Below are positions 1-10,227 of a stretch of 39,880 nt of DNA, piece by piece (the first letter of the stretch is position 1; each line of letters starts with the position of its first letter). Made by a program: the position numbers and the translations under genes. Below the pieces are notes generated by a model. The model was not told the origin of the DNA. It searched no databases and saw nothing but the letters and a program-made list of their open reading frames with translations. Source of the DNA: Calditrichota bacterium (GTDB lineage: Bacteria > Calditrichota > Calditrichia > Calditrichales > Calditrichaceae). The stretch lies in NCBI GenBank assembly GCA_013151275.1, contig JAADIP010000258.1, forward strand, positions 2,774-42,653. The letters run 5' to 3'.

Positions 1-812
1 ATATTGTCCAAATAAATCTCGTCATGAACAATATCGCGCGTGGTTCCCGGTATTTCGGAAACCAGCACCCTGTCTCTTTCCAACAAAGCGTTCATCAAAC
101 TTGATTTGCCGACGTTGGGTTTTCCGGTAATTAGTACTTTAATCCCCTTTAATAACAACCTGCCTTGATTATAGCTTTTTAAATATCTCTCGATGCGGTT
201 GATTGTATCGTTAATAACTTCAAGAATCTGATCATCGCCGATTACTTCAATGTCTTCTTCGGAAAAATCCAGATTCAATTCCAGCAAAGAAAGGGCTTTA
301 ATAAGATTCTTTTTTATTTCTTTGATTTCTGCGGAAAATTTCCCTTCCAATTGATTCAGAGCATTCTCAAGCGCCTTTTCCGATCTGGCGGCAATAAGCG
401 CGGCAATGGATTCAGCCTGAACCAAATCCAGCTTTCCGTTCAAAAAAGCCCTTTTTGTAAATTCTCCGGGGTCCGCTAATCTGCATCCGTTTCTGAGGTA
501 TAACCCGATGATCTGCTCCGTAATCAAAATATTAGCGTGGCAACTAATTTCAACAACGTCTTCACCGGTATAAGAATTCGGTTTTTTAAAAACAAGTATT
601 ATAACGTCATCTATGAGTTTGTTCTGTTCGTTGACAAACCTGCCATAAAAAAAACGGTTTTTCCTGGTTTGATCTATCTTTTTATTCGAGAAAAACCGTT
701 TTGTGATTTCAATTGCTTTGGCGCCGCTTACACGCAATAAATGGACGCTTCCGCCGGAAAGAGCCGTAATAGGCGCAATGATCGTATCTTTGTTTAGTAA
801 ATCACCTTTCAT
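1..812 (-). CDS. mnmE: tRNA modification GTPase MnmE (N-terminal part, cut by window edge)
   Basis: MnmE works with MnmG to make the 5-carboxymethylaminomethyl modification of wobble uridine in tRNA. Reading leftwards from ATG at 812, about 270 codons are open to the window edge; full-length family members are about 450-460 residues, so the C-terminal part, including the usual C-terminal Cys motif, lies outside. The N-terminal folate-binding domain begins with DTIIAPIT and carries [13 protein letters not shown] and [17 protein letters not shown]. The G domain shows the P-loop GKPNVGKSS near residue 230 and the G2/G3 region [15 protein letters not shown] Shine-Dalgarno sequence lies 6 nt before the start. 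It is the last visible gene of the rpmH-rnpA-yidD-yidC-mnmE cluster, a very widely conserved order beside oriC. Confidence 0.95.
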   Translation of the reverse strand, partial: MKGDLLNKDTIIAPITALSGGSVHLLRVSGAKAIEITKRFFSNKKIDQTRKNRFFYGRFVNEQNKLIDDVIILVFKKPNSYTGEDVVEISCHANILITEQIIGLYLRNGCRLADPGEFTKRAFLNGKLDLVQAESIAALIAARSEKALENALNQLEGKFSAEIKEIKKNLIKALSLLELNLDFSEEDIEVIGDDQILEVINDTINRIERYLKSYNQGRLLLKGIKVLITGKPNVGKSSLMNALLERDRVLVSEIPGTTRDIVHDEIYLDN

Positions 813-837
813 TTAATCTCCGTTAAAAAGGTGATTT

Positions 838-2646
838 TTATTTCTTACCTTTTTTCAATTTTTTTGCGGACGCGGAGACGGCAACCAGGTCTTTTCCTTC
901 TGCCGTTGAACCTCTGTTAATAAATATCTGTTGTATAATGGTCAAAAGATTAAACATGGTATAATACAAATTCAATCCCGACGGCAGAGTGTTAAAAATC
1001 AATAACATAAAAATCGGCATGAGATAAATCATCGCCTTTTGTTTCGGATCCTGCGTCGTCATCTTAGATTGAAATATCATTGTAATCGCCATTAAAACAG
1101 GCAAGATGTTAAATTCATTACCATAGAACGGCAATGAAAATGGAAGCGTCAGCAATCCTTCCGATCTTGACAAATCGTTTATCCAGCCCGGAATAAAGGG
1201 AGCGCCCCTTAACTGAATTGTTGAGCGAAAGACGATAAACAACGCAAACAAAAGAGGCATTTGCAACAGCATGGGTAAACATCCGCCCATGGGATTAACC
1301 CCGTGCTCTTTGTACAATTTCATCATTTCCTTATTCAGGCGCTGAGGATCGTCTTTATATTTTTTCCTTAATTCCGTCATCAAGGGTTGAACCATCTGCA
1401 TTTGCCGCATGGACATATAGCTCTTTTTTGTCAGCGGATACAATAAAATTTTGATAAGAATTGAAAAAAGAATGATAACCAGACCATAATTCGGAATAAA
1501 TTTATATAAAAACTCCAGAACGGGAAGAATTAACAAACTGAAAAAACGAAAAGTTCTTTCGTACCAGCCGTTATTAAGGATTAAGATATCCAAATTATTT
1601 TTATACTTCTTTAATTCGTTGTAATCCAAAGGACCGATATAATAGCGATAGCTGTTTTCGGCTCGTTTATTGTATCGGGCGTTAAACATAACATCATATA
1701 ATCCGACCACAATCTTTTGTTCTTTCTTACCCTTTCCGCCAAGATATATGCCGTCAATAATATTCTCTTTATCGTTGTTAACAACGCTTGCTAAAAAATA
1801 CTTGGTTCGGATGGCAAGCCAATCTGCTGATCCGGTTAAATTCAACGGTTTTTGCGGACCTTCGTCCTTTATCTTATAATTTTCAAGTTCATCAGCCATA
1901 TAAACATAGGCGTGGCTGTAATTATTATCATCCGTCTTGTTTATTTCCGTAAGCGGAATGCCGTTTTTCCAGCCGATTTGATATTGATCGTTCAATAAAA
2001 TTTCATCGGGGTTTTCTATGTTTACAACAACGTCAAAATGGTATTTGCCGCCATAAAAAGTAATTTTTTTGCTTATTTTTTTGCCCATGTAATAAAAGTA
2101 ATAAGTGATGCTAAAAGTATCGCCGTCTTTAAGATATTTATCCGAAGGGTTGAAGTCCGTTTTAAACAGAAAATTACCGGTGTTAACCAGATTTCCGTTT
2201 TTATCGATAAACGCAAAATACAGATTATTATTAAGCAGCGGATCAATAAAGTTCACATAAGTGGAATCGTATTTTTTGAATTTTTTCAGGTAATAGGCTT
2301 TTAGGTTTCCGCCGCCTTTGTTGGAAAGAACTACGCGAATATTCCCGTTTTCAATGGTTACCGTACGCTCTTCGGTATCCTGCACGACGTTTTTATCAAT
2401 CGAACTGTCCTGTTCGGAAATTTCTTTCGTTTGCCCTGCCGGTGGTATTACATCCCGCTCTTTGCTCACAGCCTCCGGAGTTCTTGTCTTTTCGGGTAAG
2501 TTTCTATCAACAAGAGAGTCCTTTTTTTGTACAGAACTGTTCTCATAAACTTCGGTTGACGGAGGTTTAATGATTTTTTCGTAATAAGGCAAAAAGAGAA
2601 TTATAATCGCTATTAAAATTAAGGCAATAATAGAATTTCTATCCAT
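838..2646 (-). CDS. yidC: Membrane protein insertase YidC
   Basis: YidC inserts and folds inner-membrane proteins, alone or with SecYEG. The 602-residue product has the Gram-negative architecture: an N-terminal transmembrane helix (about residues 7-23), a low-complexity linker, a large periplasmic P1 beta domain (about residues 90-350), and the conserved insertase core. The core includes KSYMSMRQMQMVQPLM, the cytoplasmic loop LRKKYKDDPQRLNKEMMKLY, the segment GVNPMGGCLPMLLQMPLLFAL, and further membrane helices to the end. It finishes with a basic tail rich in Lys (LKKGKK), consistent with ribosome contact. The SD GGAAGG precedes the ATG. It lies 22 nt after yidD and 25 nt before mnmE, so it is probably cotranscribed with both. 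Confidence 0.97.
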   Translation of the reverse strand: MDRNSIIALILIAIIILFLPYYEKIIKPPSTEVYENSSVQKKDSLVDRNLPEKTRTPEAVSKERDVIPPAGQTKEISEQDSSIDKNVVQDTEERTVTIENGNIRVVLSNKGGGNLKAYYLKKFKKYDSTYVNFIDPLLNNNLYFAFIDKNGNLVNTGNFLFKTDFNPSDKYLKDGDTFSITYYFYYMGKKISKKITFYGGKYHFDVVVNIENPDEILLNDQYQIGWKNGIPLTEINKTDDNNYSHAYVYMADELENYKIKDEGPQKPLNLTGSADWLAIRTKYFLASVVNNDKENIIDGIYLGGKGKKEQKIVVGLYDVMFNARYNKRAENSYRYYIGPLDYNELKKYKNNLDILILNNGWYERTFRFFSLLILPVLEFLYKFIPNYGLVIILFSILIKILLYPLTKKSYMSMRQMQMVQPLMTELRKKYKDDPQRLNKEMMKLYKEHGVNPMGGCLPMLLQMPLLFALFIVFRSTIQLRGAPFIPGWINDLSRSEGLLTLPFSLPFYGNEFNILPVLMAITMIFQSKMTTQDPKQKAMIYLMPIFMLLIFNTLPSGLNLYYTMFNLLTIIQQIFINRGSTAEGKDLVAVSASAKKLKKGKK

Positions 2647-2668
2647 ATTTTTTAATACCTTCCAATTT

Positions 2669-2878
2669 TTATTTTACAGGATCAAAGCCACCGGGATGGT
2701 ACGGGTGGCACTTGCTAATGCGTACTATGGAATACCACCCCCCCTTAATTACGCCGTGCTTCTTGATTGATTCATAAGAATATTCCGAACACGAGGGATA
2801 AAATCTGCACGATGGCGGAATTAAAGGAGAAATAAATTTTCTATAAATTTTAATTATTAACAGTGCCAGCGTTTTCAT
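2669..2878 (-). CDS. yidD: Membrane protein insertion efficiency factor YidD
   Basis: A 69-residue basic protein of the YidD (DUF37) family, a small membrane-associated factor that helps YidC-dependent insertion. The family core is clear: [27 protein letters not shown], with the paired Cys residues of the PxCRFxPxCSEY motif, and HPGGFDPV at the C-terminus. Its ATG lies inside the 3' end of rnpA (29-nt overlap), so translation is probably coupled to that of RnpA. Length and position between rnpA and yidC are typical. Confidence 0.95.
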   Translation of the reverse strand: MKTLALLIIKIYRKFISPLIPPSCRFYPSCSEYSYESIKKHGVIKGGWYSIVRISKCHPYHPGGFDPVK

Positions 2879-3212
2879 TGGAAAAAACTCTTTTTAATTC
2901 CTTATCCAAATCTTTATATTTAAACATTTCCTTAGACAAAAATAAAAATATCACCCTGTTGTAATTTTTAAACAGAGTGATATTTTTACATATAAAATAA
3001 CGCCCTATGCGCTTAATATAATTTCTTCTGACGGCTCTGCCACAATTTTTTTTAACTATAACAGCGGCTCTTAGTTTTTCTTTTACTTCATCGTCTTTGT
3101 TAAGAAAAACTATACCATATTTATGATAAAGTTTCCGGCTTTTATCAAGAACCTGTTTGATTTCCCAGGACTTGTTTATGGATACAATATTATGCCGTCT
3201 GGATAAATTCAT
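2850..3212 (-). CDS. rnpA: Ribonuclease P protein component
   Basis: RnpA binds the RNase P RNA and helps it remove 5' leaders from pre-tRNA. The 120-residue basic product begins with [19 protein letters not shown], matching the usual LPKRxRLRxxxDF start. It carries the family signature region [20 protein letters not shown], where RNxxKR is the RNA-binding motif. Two adjacent candidate starts exist: GTG at 3215 and ATG at 3212. I chose the ATG; neither has a good SD. The start lies inside the end of rpmH and the 3' end overlaps yidD by 29 nt, so expression probably depends on translational coupling. Confidence 0.92.
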   Translation of the reverse strand: MNLSRRHNIVSINKSWEIKQVLDKSRKLYHKYGIVFLNKDDEVKEKLRAAVIVKKNCGRAVRRNYIKRIGRYFICKNITLFKNYNRVIFLFLSKEMFKYKDLDKELKRVFSNENAGTVNN

Positions 3213-3348
3213 CACTTACAGTTAATCTTTTTCTTCCTTTTTTCCGTCTTCTGGAAATAACGGATCTGCCGTTATGACTTTTCATTCTTGCCCTGAAACC
3301 GTGTTTATTTTTTCTTTTACGATTACTCGGTTGAAATGTTCTCTTCAT
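3190..3348 (-). CDS. rpmH: 50S ribosomal protein L34
   Basis: L34 of the large ribosomal subunit. Translating leftwards from ATG 3348 gives 52 residues. It starts [18 protein letters not shown], continues with [20 protein letters not shown], and then RKRLTV, which is the normal end of the family. Eight extra residues (SDEFIQTA) run past that point into the rnpA coding sequence, giving a 23-26 nt overlap depending on the rnpA start. A strong SD (GGAGGAAAT) precedes the ATG. It is the first gene of the leftward cluster and lies directly beside oriC, which is its most common position in bacteria. Confidence 0.96.
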   Translation of the reverse strand: MKRTFQPSNRKRKNKHGFRARMKSHNGRSVISRRRKKGRKRLTVSDEFIQTA

Positions 3349-3455
3349 TTGTATTTCCTCCATCTAAATTTCAAAACTTTTAATTTATTTATTTTAACAG
3401 GCTAAAAGCAAATTTTCTAAAATAAAAATTTACTTTTTATTCAAACTTTAACAAT

Positions 3456-3735
3456 TGTTGATAACTTTTTCCGCCCCCTCACAATATGATGTTTTTCTTC
3501 ATAATTAAATCAATAAAAAAATGTTGATATTTTTGTGGATATTATTTTATAACTCCTCACTTATGCACATCTCTCTCGTAAAACGTCTCTTTAAAAAGAT
3601 TAACTTAAATATTCGTTGATAACTTAACAATTATTTCTTTTTGTTTTTCTTGAGATTAACATACTTATCAACATTTCCACATACACTACTAACACTATTC
3701 AATTAATAAATTAATAATAATAAGAAGTAATAAAG
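3456..3735. other. oriC: Probable chromosomal replication origin (oriC)
   Basis: The 713-base gap between rpmH and the dipeptidase is very AT-rich and holds a cluster of sites close to the DnaA box TTWTNCACA. TTATCAACA occurs on the minus strand at 3456-3464 and on the plus strand at 3665-3673. TTATGCACA is at 3561-3569 (+). One-mismatch forms are at 3522-3530 (-), 3534-3542 (-, ATATCCACA), 3614-3622 (-, TTATCAACG) and 3673-3681 (+, ATTTCCACA); a further weak site, TGTTACACA, is at 3856-3864. The gap separates leftward rpmH-mnmE from rightward dnaN-gyrA, which is typical origin context. No protein gene is visible in it. The call rests on box clustering and neighbours; skew was not computed. 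Confidence 0.85.
3665..3735 (+). other. DnaA-trio type unwinding element (BUS) of oriC
   Basis: Two back-to-back plus-strand boxes (TTATCAACA 3665-3673, then TTTCCACA 3674-3681) are followed by a 4-base spacer and the trinucleotide tract CTA-CTA-ACA-CTA-TTC at 3686-3700. An almost pure A/T stretch follows to about 3735. On the bottom strand the CTA repeats read 3'-GAT-5', the DnaA-trio described for the basal unwinding system of Bacillus subtilis. The order box-box-trio-AT run and the orientation match that model. This predicts that duplex opening starts near 3700. The resemblance is seen in sequence; function is inferred. Confidence 0.65.
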
Positions 3736-3985
3736 TTTATCTTCAAGCCATTGCTCTGAAAGATTTTTATTTTTTTCAAATTATTTCTCTTAAGTTATGC
3801 AATAGATTACAATTCCAACCAATAAAAAAGATTAACTCGTTAAATATCAATAAGTTGTTACACATTTTTTCTGTTTGCTTGAATTAAAACTATTATTTAC
3901 CGCGAAACAAGCATAATCGGTGATTAAATAGTCTTCTTTTCGCTCACCTTCTTCCTTACAAATTTGTCTGAAAGTAAAAGTAATT

Positions 3986-4014
3986 TTGAAATTTAACCGA
4001 TATTACATTATTCT
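3986..4014 (+). promoter_or_regulatory. Possible sigma70-type promoter of the dipeptidase gene
   Basis: TTGAAA at 3986-3991 and TATTCT at 4009-4014 are separated by exactly 17 bases, giving a predicted start near 4021 and a leader of about 40 nt. The -10 is imperfect and the region is AT-rich, so this is a moderate call. Confidence 0.4.
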
Positions 4015-4061
4015 ATTAACCAATCAAACTTTTTTATTTCTGATAAAAAGAAAGGAACAAT

Positions 4062-5417
4062 ATGAATAAAAAAAACGGTCTTTTTATTTTGCTTATTATT
4101 CTTTTATCTTCCCTTTTATTCGCACAAGGCGATTTTTTTGGAAACCGGTTTAAAGAGCAACAAACTTACCCTGCTTTATCAAACAGTGAAAATAATTACT
4201 TGGCAACATTGGCATCAGATGAAGTTGATTTTAAGATGAACGCTGATAACGACAGCTCTTATTTGGAATTGCACAAAAAAGCATTTGTGGTGGATTTGCA
4301 TTGTGACGCGATCGGGCGCTTTTTAAAGGGCGTTGATTTGCGAAAGGACAATGCGAAGGGGCATGTCGATATTCCAAAGCTGAAAAAAGGAGCCGTTGAT
4401 CTTCAGGTATTTGCTTGTTACTCCCCTGTTCCGCAGAACGAGAAAGAAAAGATGCAAGCCGCAAAAAACGTCCTTCGTCAAATCGATGGAATTTACCGTC
4501 TGGTTGAACAAAATACGAACGACTTGGCATTGGTACGTTCATACCGGGAATTTTTAAAAGTAAACCAAACCGGTAGAACAGGAATACTTATCGGCATCGA
4601 AGGCGGTTATGCCATTGAAAACGATTTGAGTTTGTTGCGTTCATTTTACAGACTGGGCGCGCGTATTATGACGCTTACGCACTGGACTCACACAGATTGG
4701 GCGGATGGCTCCGCCGATTCAATTCCGGTGTTTGGCGGTTTGAGTGACTTCGGTGAAAAAGTGGTAAAAGAAATGAATCGCCTTGGGATGATTATTGACG
4801 TGTCACATGTGCATGATGAAACCTTCTGGGATGTCATCAGAATCAGTGATGATCCCGTTATTGCCTCTCACTCTTCCTGCCGCGCTCTTTCCGATCATTT
4901 CCGAAATTTATCGGACAGCATGTTAATAGCTTTGGCAAAAAACGGAGGGGTTATTGGAATTAATTTTGAACCGGGGTACTTAAAAGTTGAATTCTGGAAC
5001 GAAAGAAATAAACTTCGAAAAGAGTTGGCAAAAAAATATGGTCTGCCCGCCGATCGGCGTCTTTTACAAAAAGCGGATGCAAATAAGAAAAAGCGGTTCT
5101 ATGCGGAATTGAAGAAAAAAACGCAGGAACTTTTACATAAATATAAAATAGACGTAAAAACTGTAGTGGATCATATCGAACATGTTATTCAAGTTACAGG
5201 CAGCACGGATTATGTCGGATTGGGATCCGATTTCGACGGAATAAGCACAACGCCAATCGGTTTGGAAAACGCGAGTAAACTTCCCAATATTACAAAGGAA
5301 CTTTTAGCCAGAGGTTACAAAGAGGAAGATATCAAAAAGATTTTAGGCGGTAATTTTCTCAGGGTGTTCCGACAGGTAAGCGAGAAGAAAAAAGAAAAAC
5401 GCGCTTCTGTTGACTAA
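4062..5417 (+). CDS. Exported membrane dipeptidase, peptidase family M19
   Basis: A zinc dipeptidase of the renal-dipeptidase family that hydrolyses dipeptides, including D-residue-containing ones. The 451-residue product begins with a signal peptide (MNKKNG, a hydrophobic run, then LLFAQ), so it acts outside the inner membrane. The metal-site motifs are present: H80-C-D82 in VVDLHCD, the bridging Glu in GIEGGYA, His in IDVSHVHD, and His in ASHSSCRALSDH. GLGSDFDGI and GGNFLRVF near the C-terminus are typical. A Lys/Glu-rich insertion (about residues 310-365) is helical and longer than usual. The SD AAAGGAA precedes the ATG. It sits alone between oriC and dnaN, where dnaA is often found; no functional link to replication is implied. 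Confidence 0.9.
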   Translation: MNKKNGLFILLIILLSSLLFAQGDFFGNRFKEQQTYPALSNSENNYLATLASDEVDFKMNADNDSSYLELHKKAFVVDLHCDAIGRFLKGVDLRKDNAKGHVDIPKLKKGAVDLQVFACYSPVPQNEKEKMQAAKNVLRQIDGIYRLVEQNTNDLALVRSYREFLKVNQTGRTGILIGIEGGYAIENDLSLLRSFYRLGARIMTLTHWTHTDWADGSADSIPVFGGLSDFGEKVVKEMNRLGMIIDVSHVHDETFWDVIRISDDPVIASHSSCRALSDHFRNLSDSMLIALAKNGGVIGINFEPGYLKVEFWNERNKLRKELAKKYGLPADRRLLQKADANKKKRFYAELKKKTQELLHKYKIDVKTVVDHIEHVIQVTGSTDYVGLGSDFDGISTTPIGLENASKLPNITKELLARGYKEEDIKKILGGNFLRVFRQVSEKKKEKRASVD

Positions 5418-5787
5418 AAATCTCTGATTGGAAAACAGCCGTTTTATTTAATTAAGGAACCCGAAAACTGCCCGATTGCGGATATTAAAAAAGATGATAA
5501 CGCCGCGCCTTGTAGTGATAATTAGCAGAAAAAGATAAAATTTTCAAAACCACGAGAAGATTAAAAACTTAAGGTTTAGCAGCAACATGCAGTCGAACAG
5601 TTTTTTATTCATCCCACATCCGGAGCAAAGTTTAATTTCGGCGTTTTTCCGATAATCCGTAAACGATTTATAGTTGAAAAAAGCATAAGTAAAAACATAC
5701 AAATTAGCCGGAGCAGTAAAATCAAACTACCTTGCTATATTCCTTTGATTTGTGTAAATTTTATATTTATAAAATTTTGGAGGTCCA
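5418..5787. other. Gene-free gap before dnaN
   Basis: I see no credible coding sequence, RNA gene or strong terminator in these 370 bases. A weak hairpin (AAAAC-AGCC-GTTTT) followed by TATTT lies near 5450 and could end the dipeptidase transcript. Just before dnaN, TTGATT (5745-5750) and TATAAA (5768-5773) are 17 bases apart. A start from that pair would fall on the dnaN Shine-Dalgarno, so it is doubtful as the main promoter. Confidence 0.5.
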
Positions 5788-6909
5788 ATGGAATTTACAA
5801 TCGCAAGATCGGAATTTTTAAAAGCATTGCAAAGGGTTATTAGCGTAATTCCTACAAAAACCACAACAGAAATTTTGTACAGCGTGCTTTTAATTGCCGA
5901 AGAAAACGAATTAAGAATTATTGCTACTGATTTAGATATAACTCAAATATCCTGGACAAACGCCAAGGTTGAAGCGGAAGGCGCCGTGGCAATTCCCGGA
6001 AAATTATTGCTGGATATTTTAAGGGAAATGCCCGAGATCGATTTAAAATTTCAAGTTGACCCCAATTTACGCGTTGTAATAGAAACGAATATGGGCGAAT
6101 ATAAACTTGCCGGACAGTCCCGTACGGAATTTCCGTCTGTGCCGATAGTTGAAACGGAACAAAAAATTATTTTGTCCAATGAAAAATTAAAACGAATGAT
6201 CGAAAAGACCATCTTTGCCTGTTCAACGGAAACCGTACGCGCGGCGCTGACCGGAGTACTGTGCCAGATTTTTGAAAACGAATATCGCATGGTTGCCACC
6301 GACGGGCATCGCCTTGTAAGAATAATTAATAAAAAGTTTACAAATCCCGGCTTTACAAGACAATTTATTGTTCCGACAAAAGCATTAAATTTTGTCGCCA
6401 GAAATTTACCGGAGGAAGGCGAGCATCAGGTATTTTTGAGCAAAGAACATATTCTATTTGAACTACCCTACACTCGGATATATTCAAGATTAATTCAGGA
6501 GCCTTATCCGGATTATGAGCGGGTCATTCCCGATTATTATCAAAAGGAAATAATTATCAAGCTGGAAGAACTTATTCATTCCGTAAAGCGCGTTTCTTTG
6601 TTTGCAAATCCGATGACATATCAAATAAGAATGCAGGTCAATCCTGCTTCCTTAACAATTTATGCTCAGGATATTGATTTTGGCGGCGAGGCTAATGAAA
6701 CAATTCCCTGCCGTTTTGACCATGAGCCGCTTTTGATAGCTTATAATGCAAATTATTTACTGGACCTTCTTCGTCACATGGATTCCGAAGATATTCGTTT
6801 TATGGTGGAAGACCCGGACGGACCAGGTTTGATATTTCCCATGAACCAGTTGGAAGACGAAGATTTATTAATGTTGATTATGCCGGTGAGGTTAAGTGAA
6901 GCTGATTAG
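5788..6909 (+). CDS. dnaN: DNA polymerase III sliding clamp (beta subunit)
   Basis: The beta clamp encircles DNA as a dimer and tethers DNA polymerase III and repair proteins. At 373 residues it is the normal length and shows the three-domain pattern: MEFTIARSEFLKALQRV at the start, RMVATDGHRLV in the middle (the most conserved clamp motif), and an MPVRL-containing C-terminus (LIMPVRLSEAD), the family's hydrophobic-pocket end. A strong SD (GGAGG) lies 7 nt before the ATG. The 3' end overlaps recF by 14 bases, so the two are translationally coupled. It heads the dnaN-recF-dciA-gyrB-gyrA run, the classic origin-side cluster but with no dnaA upstream. Confidence 0.97.
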   Translation: MEFTIARSEFLKALQRVISVIPTKTTTEILYSVLLIAEENELRIIATDLDITQISWTNAKVEAEGAVAIPGKLLLDILREMPEIDLKFQVDPNLRVVIETNMGEYKLAGQSRTEFPSVPIVETEQKIILSNEKLKRMIEKTIFACSTETVRAALTGVLCQIFENEYRMVATDGHRLVRIINKKFTNPGFTRQFIVPTKALNFVARNLPEEGEHQVFLSKEHILFELPYTRIYSRLIQEPYPDYERVIPDYYQKEIIIKLEELIHSVKRVSLFANPMTYQIRMQVNPASLTIYAQDIDFGGEANETIPCRFDHEPLLIAYNANYLLDLLRHMDSEDIRFMVEDPDGPGLIFPMNQLEDEDLLMLIMPVRLSEAD

Positions 6910-8014
6910 TTTAAAAGTATTAAATTTTCGTAATTTAGATAAACTAAACATAGAAATTAAAAAAAATATCAATATCTTACATGGAGGAAATGGTCAGGGA
7001 AAAACATCCATATTGGAAGCGATCTATTTATTGGGAATAACCAAGAGTTTTCGCGTTAATGATGACCGTTCCCTGGTAAAGAACAAAGAAAAATTTTATG
7101 ACATTACAGGCGACTTTTTAAAGGAAACGAACAAAAAATTTCGCATCAGAATCTTTTTTTCTTGGGATGAAGGAAAACATGTTTTTTATAATCAGGAAAA
7201 AATCAAAACCTTCTCCTCCATTATCGGAACGGTTCCGATCATTCTTCTTTCTTTAGAAGACCTGGAACTTACGTACGGTTCCCCGTCTTCACGACGTAAA
7301 TTCATGGATATTTTATTATCACAAATAGATCCTGTTTATTTGCAATCGTTAAAACAATACAAAAAAGTATTGTTAAACAGAAATAAAGTATTGGTTCTGA
7401 TAAATGAAGGAAAGGAAGACGTTAACGGTTTAATTCCCTGGGATCAGCAATTAATCGAATTCGGGTCTTATCTTTGTTTTAAGCGATATCAAATGATAAA
7501 AGAGTTAAATCCGTTAATAGAAGCGTATTACAGGCAAATTTCGGAAGTATCGGAAAAAATGGAAATCGGTTATCAGTCGTCATTCAAGCTGAATTCGGAA
7601 ACAGCGGAAGAAGTAAATCAACAGTTTAAAAAAAAGCTGCAGGAGGTTCAGGCTCGGGATATTAATTACGGAAGCACCACCGTCGGTCCGCACCGGGACG
7701 ATTTGATTTTTTATAAAAACAATCAGCCGTTGAAGGTTTTCGGCTCACAGGGGGAAAATAAAACGTTTTTAATAAGTTTAAAATTTGCGGAAGCGCAGCT
7801 AATGGAAAAACATCTGAACATTAAACCGATTTTGTTGTTGGATGATATTTTCGGTGAATTGGATCAAAGGAGAATTAAAAAGGTTGTGGAAAACATTCAA
7901 AAGACCGACAGACAAACATTTATTACCACAACAAAAGCGGATAAATTTAAAGACTCACAAACAAATATTGCTTTGATTAAAGTTGAGAACGGGCAAGTGA
8001 TTTATGAAACATGA
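6896..8014 (+). CDS. recF: DNA replication and repair protein RecF
   Basis: RecF is an SMC-like ATPase that, with RecO and RecR, helps load RecA at single-strand gaps. The 372-residue protein has Walker A GGNGQGKTS at residues 30-38, the ABC-type signature region FGSQGENKTFLISLKFAEAQ, and Walker B PILLLDDIFGELD near the C-terminus. The start is GTG at 6896, inside dnaN, giving MKLISLKVLNFRNL, which fits the family's N-terminus. The signature reads GSQGENK rather than the commoner LSxGQ form. It overlaps the next gene by 11 bases. Confidence 0.95.
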   Translation: MKLISLKVLNFRNLDKLNIEIKKNINILHGGNGQGKTSILEAIYLLGITKSFRVNDDRSLVKNKEKFYDITGDFLKETNKKFRIRIFFSWDEGKHVFYNQEKIKTFSSIIGTVPIILLSLEDLELTYGSPSSRRKFMDILLSQIDPVYLQSLKQYKKVLLNRNKVLVLINEGKEDVNGLIPWDQQLIEFGSYLCFKRYQMIKELNPLIEAYYRQISEVSEKMEIGYQSSFKLNSETAEEVNQQFKKKLQEVQARDINYGSTTVGPHRDDLIFYKNNQPLKVFGSQGENKTFLISLKFAEAQLMEKHLNIKPILLLDDIFGELDQRRIKKVVENIQKTDRQTFITTTKADKFKDSQTNIALIKVENGQVIYET

Positions 8015-8291
8015 ACCCGAAAAAATAGGTAAAATATTAGAGTTTGTGCTTAAGGATATTAATGCCCTTGAGGATTTTACTAAATTAAATATTTTGAACA
8101 ATTGGGAGACTTTAGTGGATAAAAAAATAAGCAGAATTTGTCATCCGGTTCAATTTGAAGGGAACATTTTGGTCCTCGAAGCAATTTCGGAAGGGTGGAA
8201 AAAGGAACTGTTAAAAATAAAATTTGAAATTATAAGAATATTAAAAAGTAAATTTAAGCAACTGAAAATAGAGGATATTAAAATTTTATAA
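8004..8291 (+). CDS. dciA: DciA-like protein (DUF721), probable replicative helicase loader
   Basis: A 95-residue basic protein matching the DUF721 pattern: an N-terminal helix (EKIGKILEFVLKDI), a conserved Trp region (LNILNNWETLVDKKISRICHP), then a small beta-alpha unit containing GNILVLEAISEGWKKELLKIK, the family's L-x-V-x-x-x-S-x-x-W-x-x-x-L pattern. DciA proteins are ancestral loaders of the DnaB helicase in bacteria lacking DnaC or DnaI. The ATG lies 11 bases inside recF, and gyrB follows 10 bases downstream. The recF-dciA-gyrB order is common for this family. Its base composition is low in GC (16 of 60 bases in the line at 8041). Confidence 0.82.
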   Translation: MKHEPEKIGKILEFVLKDINALEDFTKLNILNNWETLVDKKISRICHPVQFEGNILVLEAISEGWKKELLKIKFEIIRILKSKFKQLKIEDIKIL

Positions 8292-8301
8292 AGGTGTGTA
8301 A

Positions 8302-10212
<1,911 letters not shown>

Positions 10213-10227
10213 TGCTGAGGAGAAGAG

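Noticed and set aside
537-740. 67-codon open frame on the plus strand
   Set aside because: It is antisense to the conserved N-terminal coding sequence of mnmE, with no SD and no recognisable protein features.
4062-5417. Possibility that this gene is a diverged dnaA
   Set aside because: It has a signal peptide and the M19 metal-binding motifs, and no AAA+ or helix-turn-helix region.
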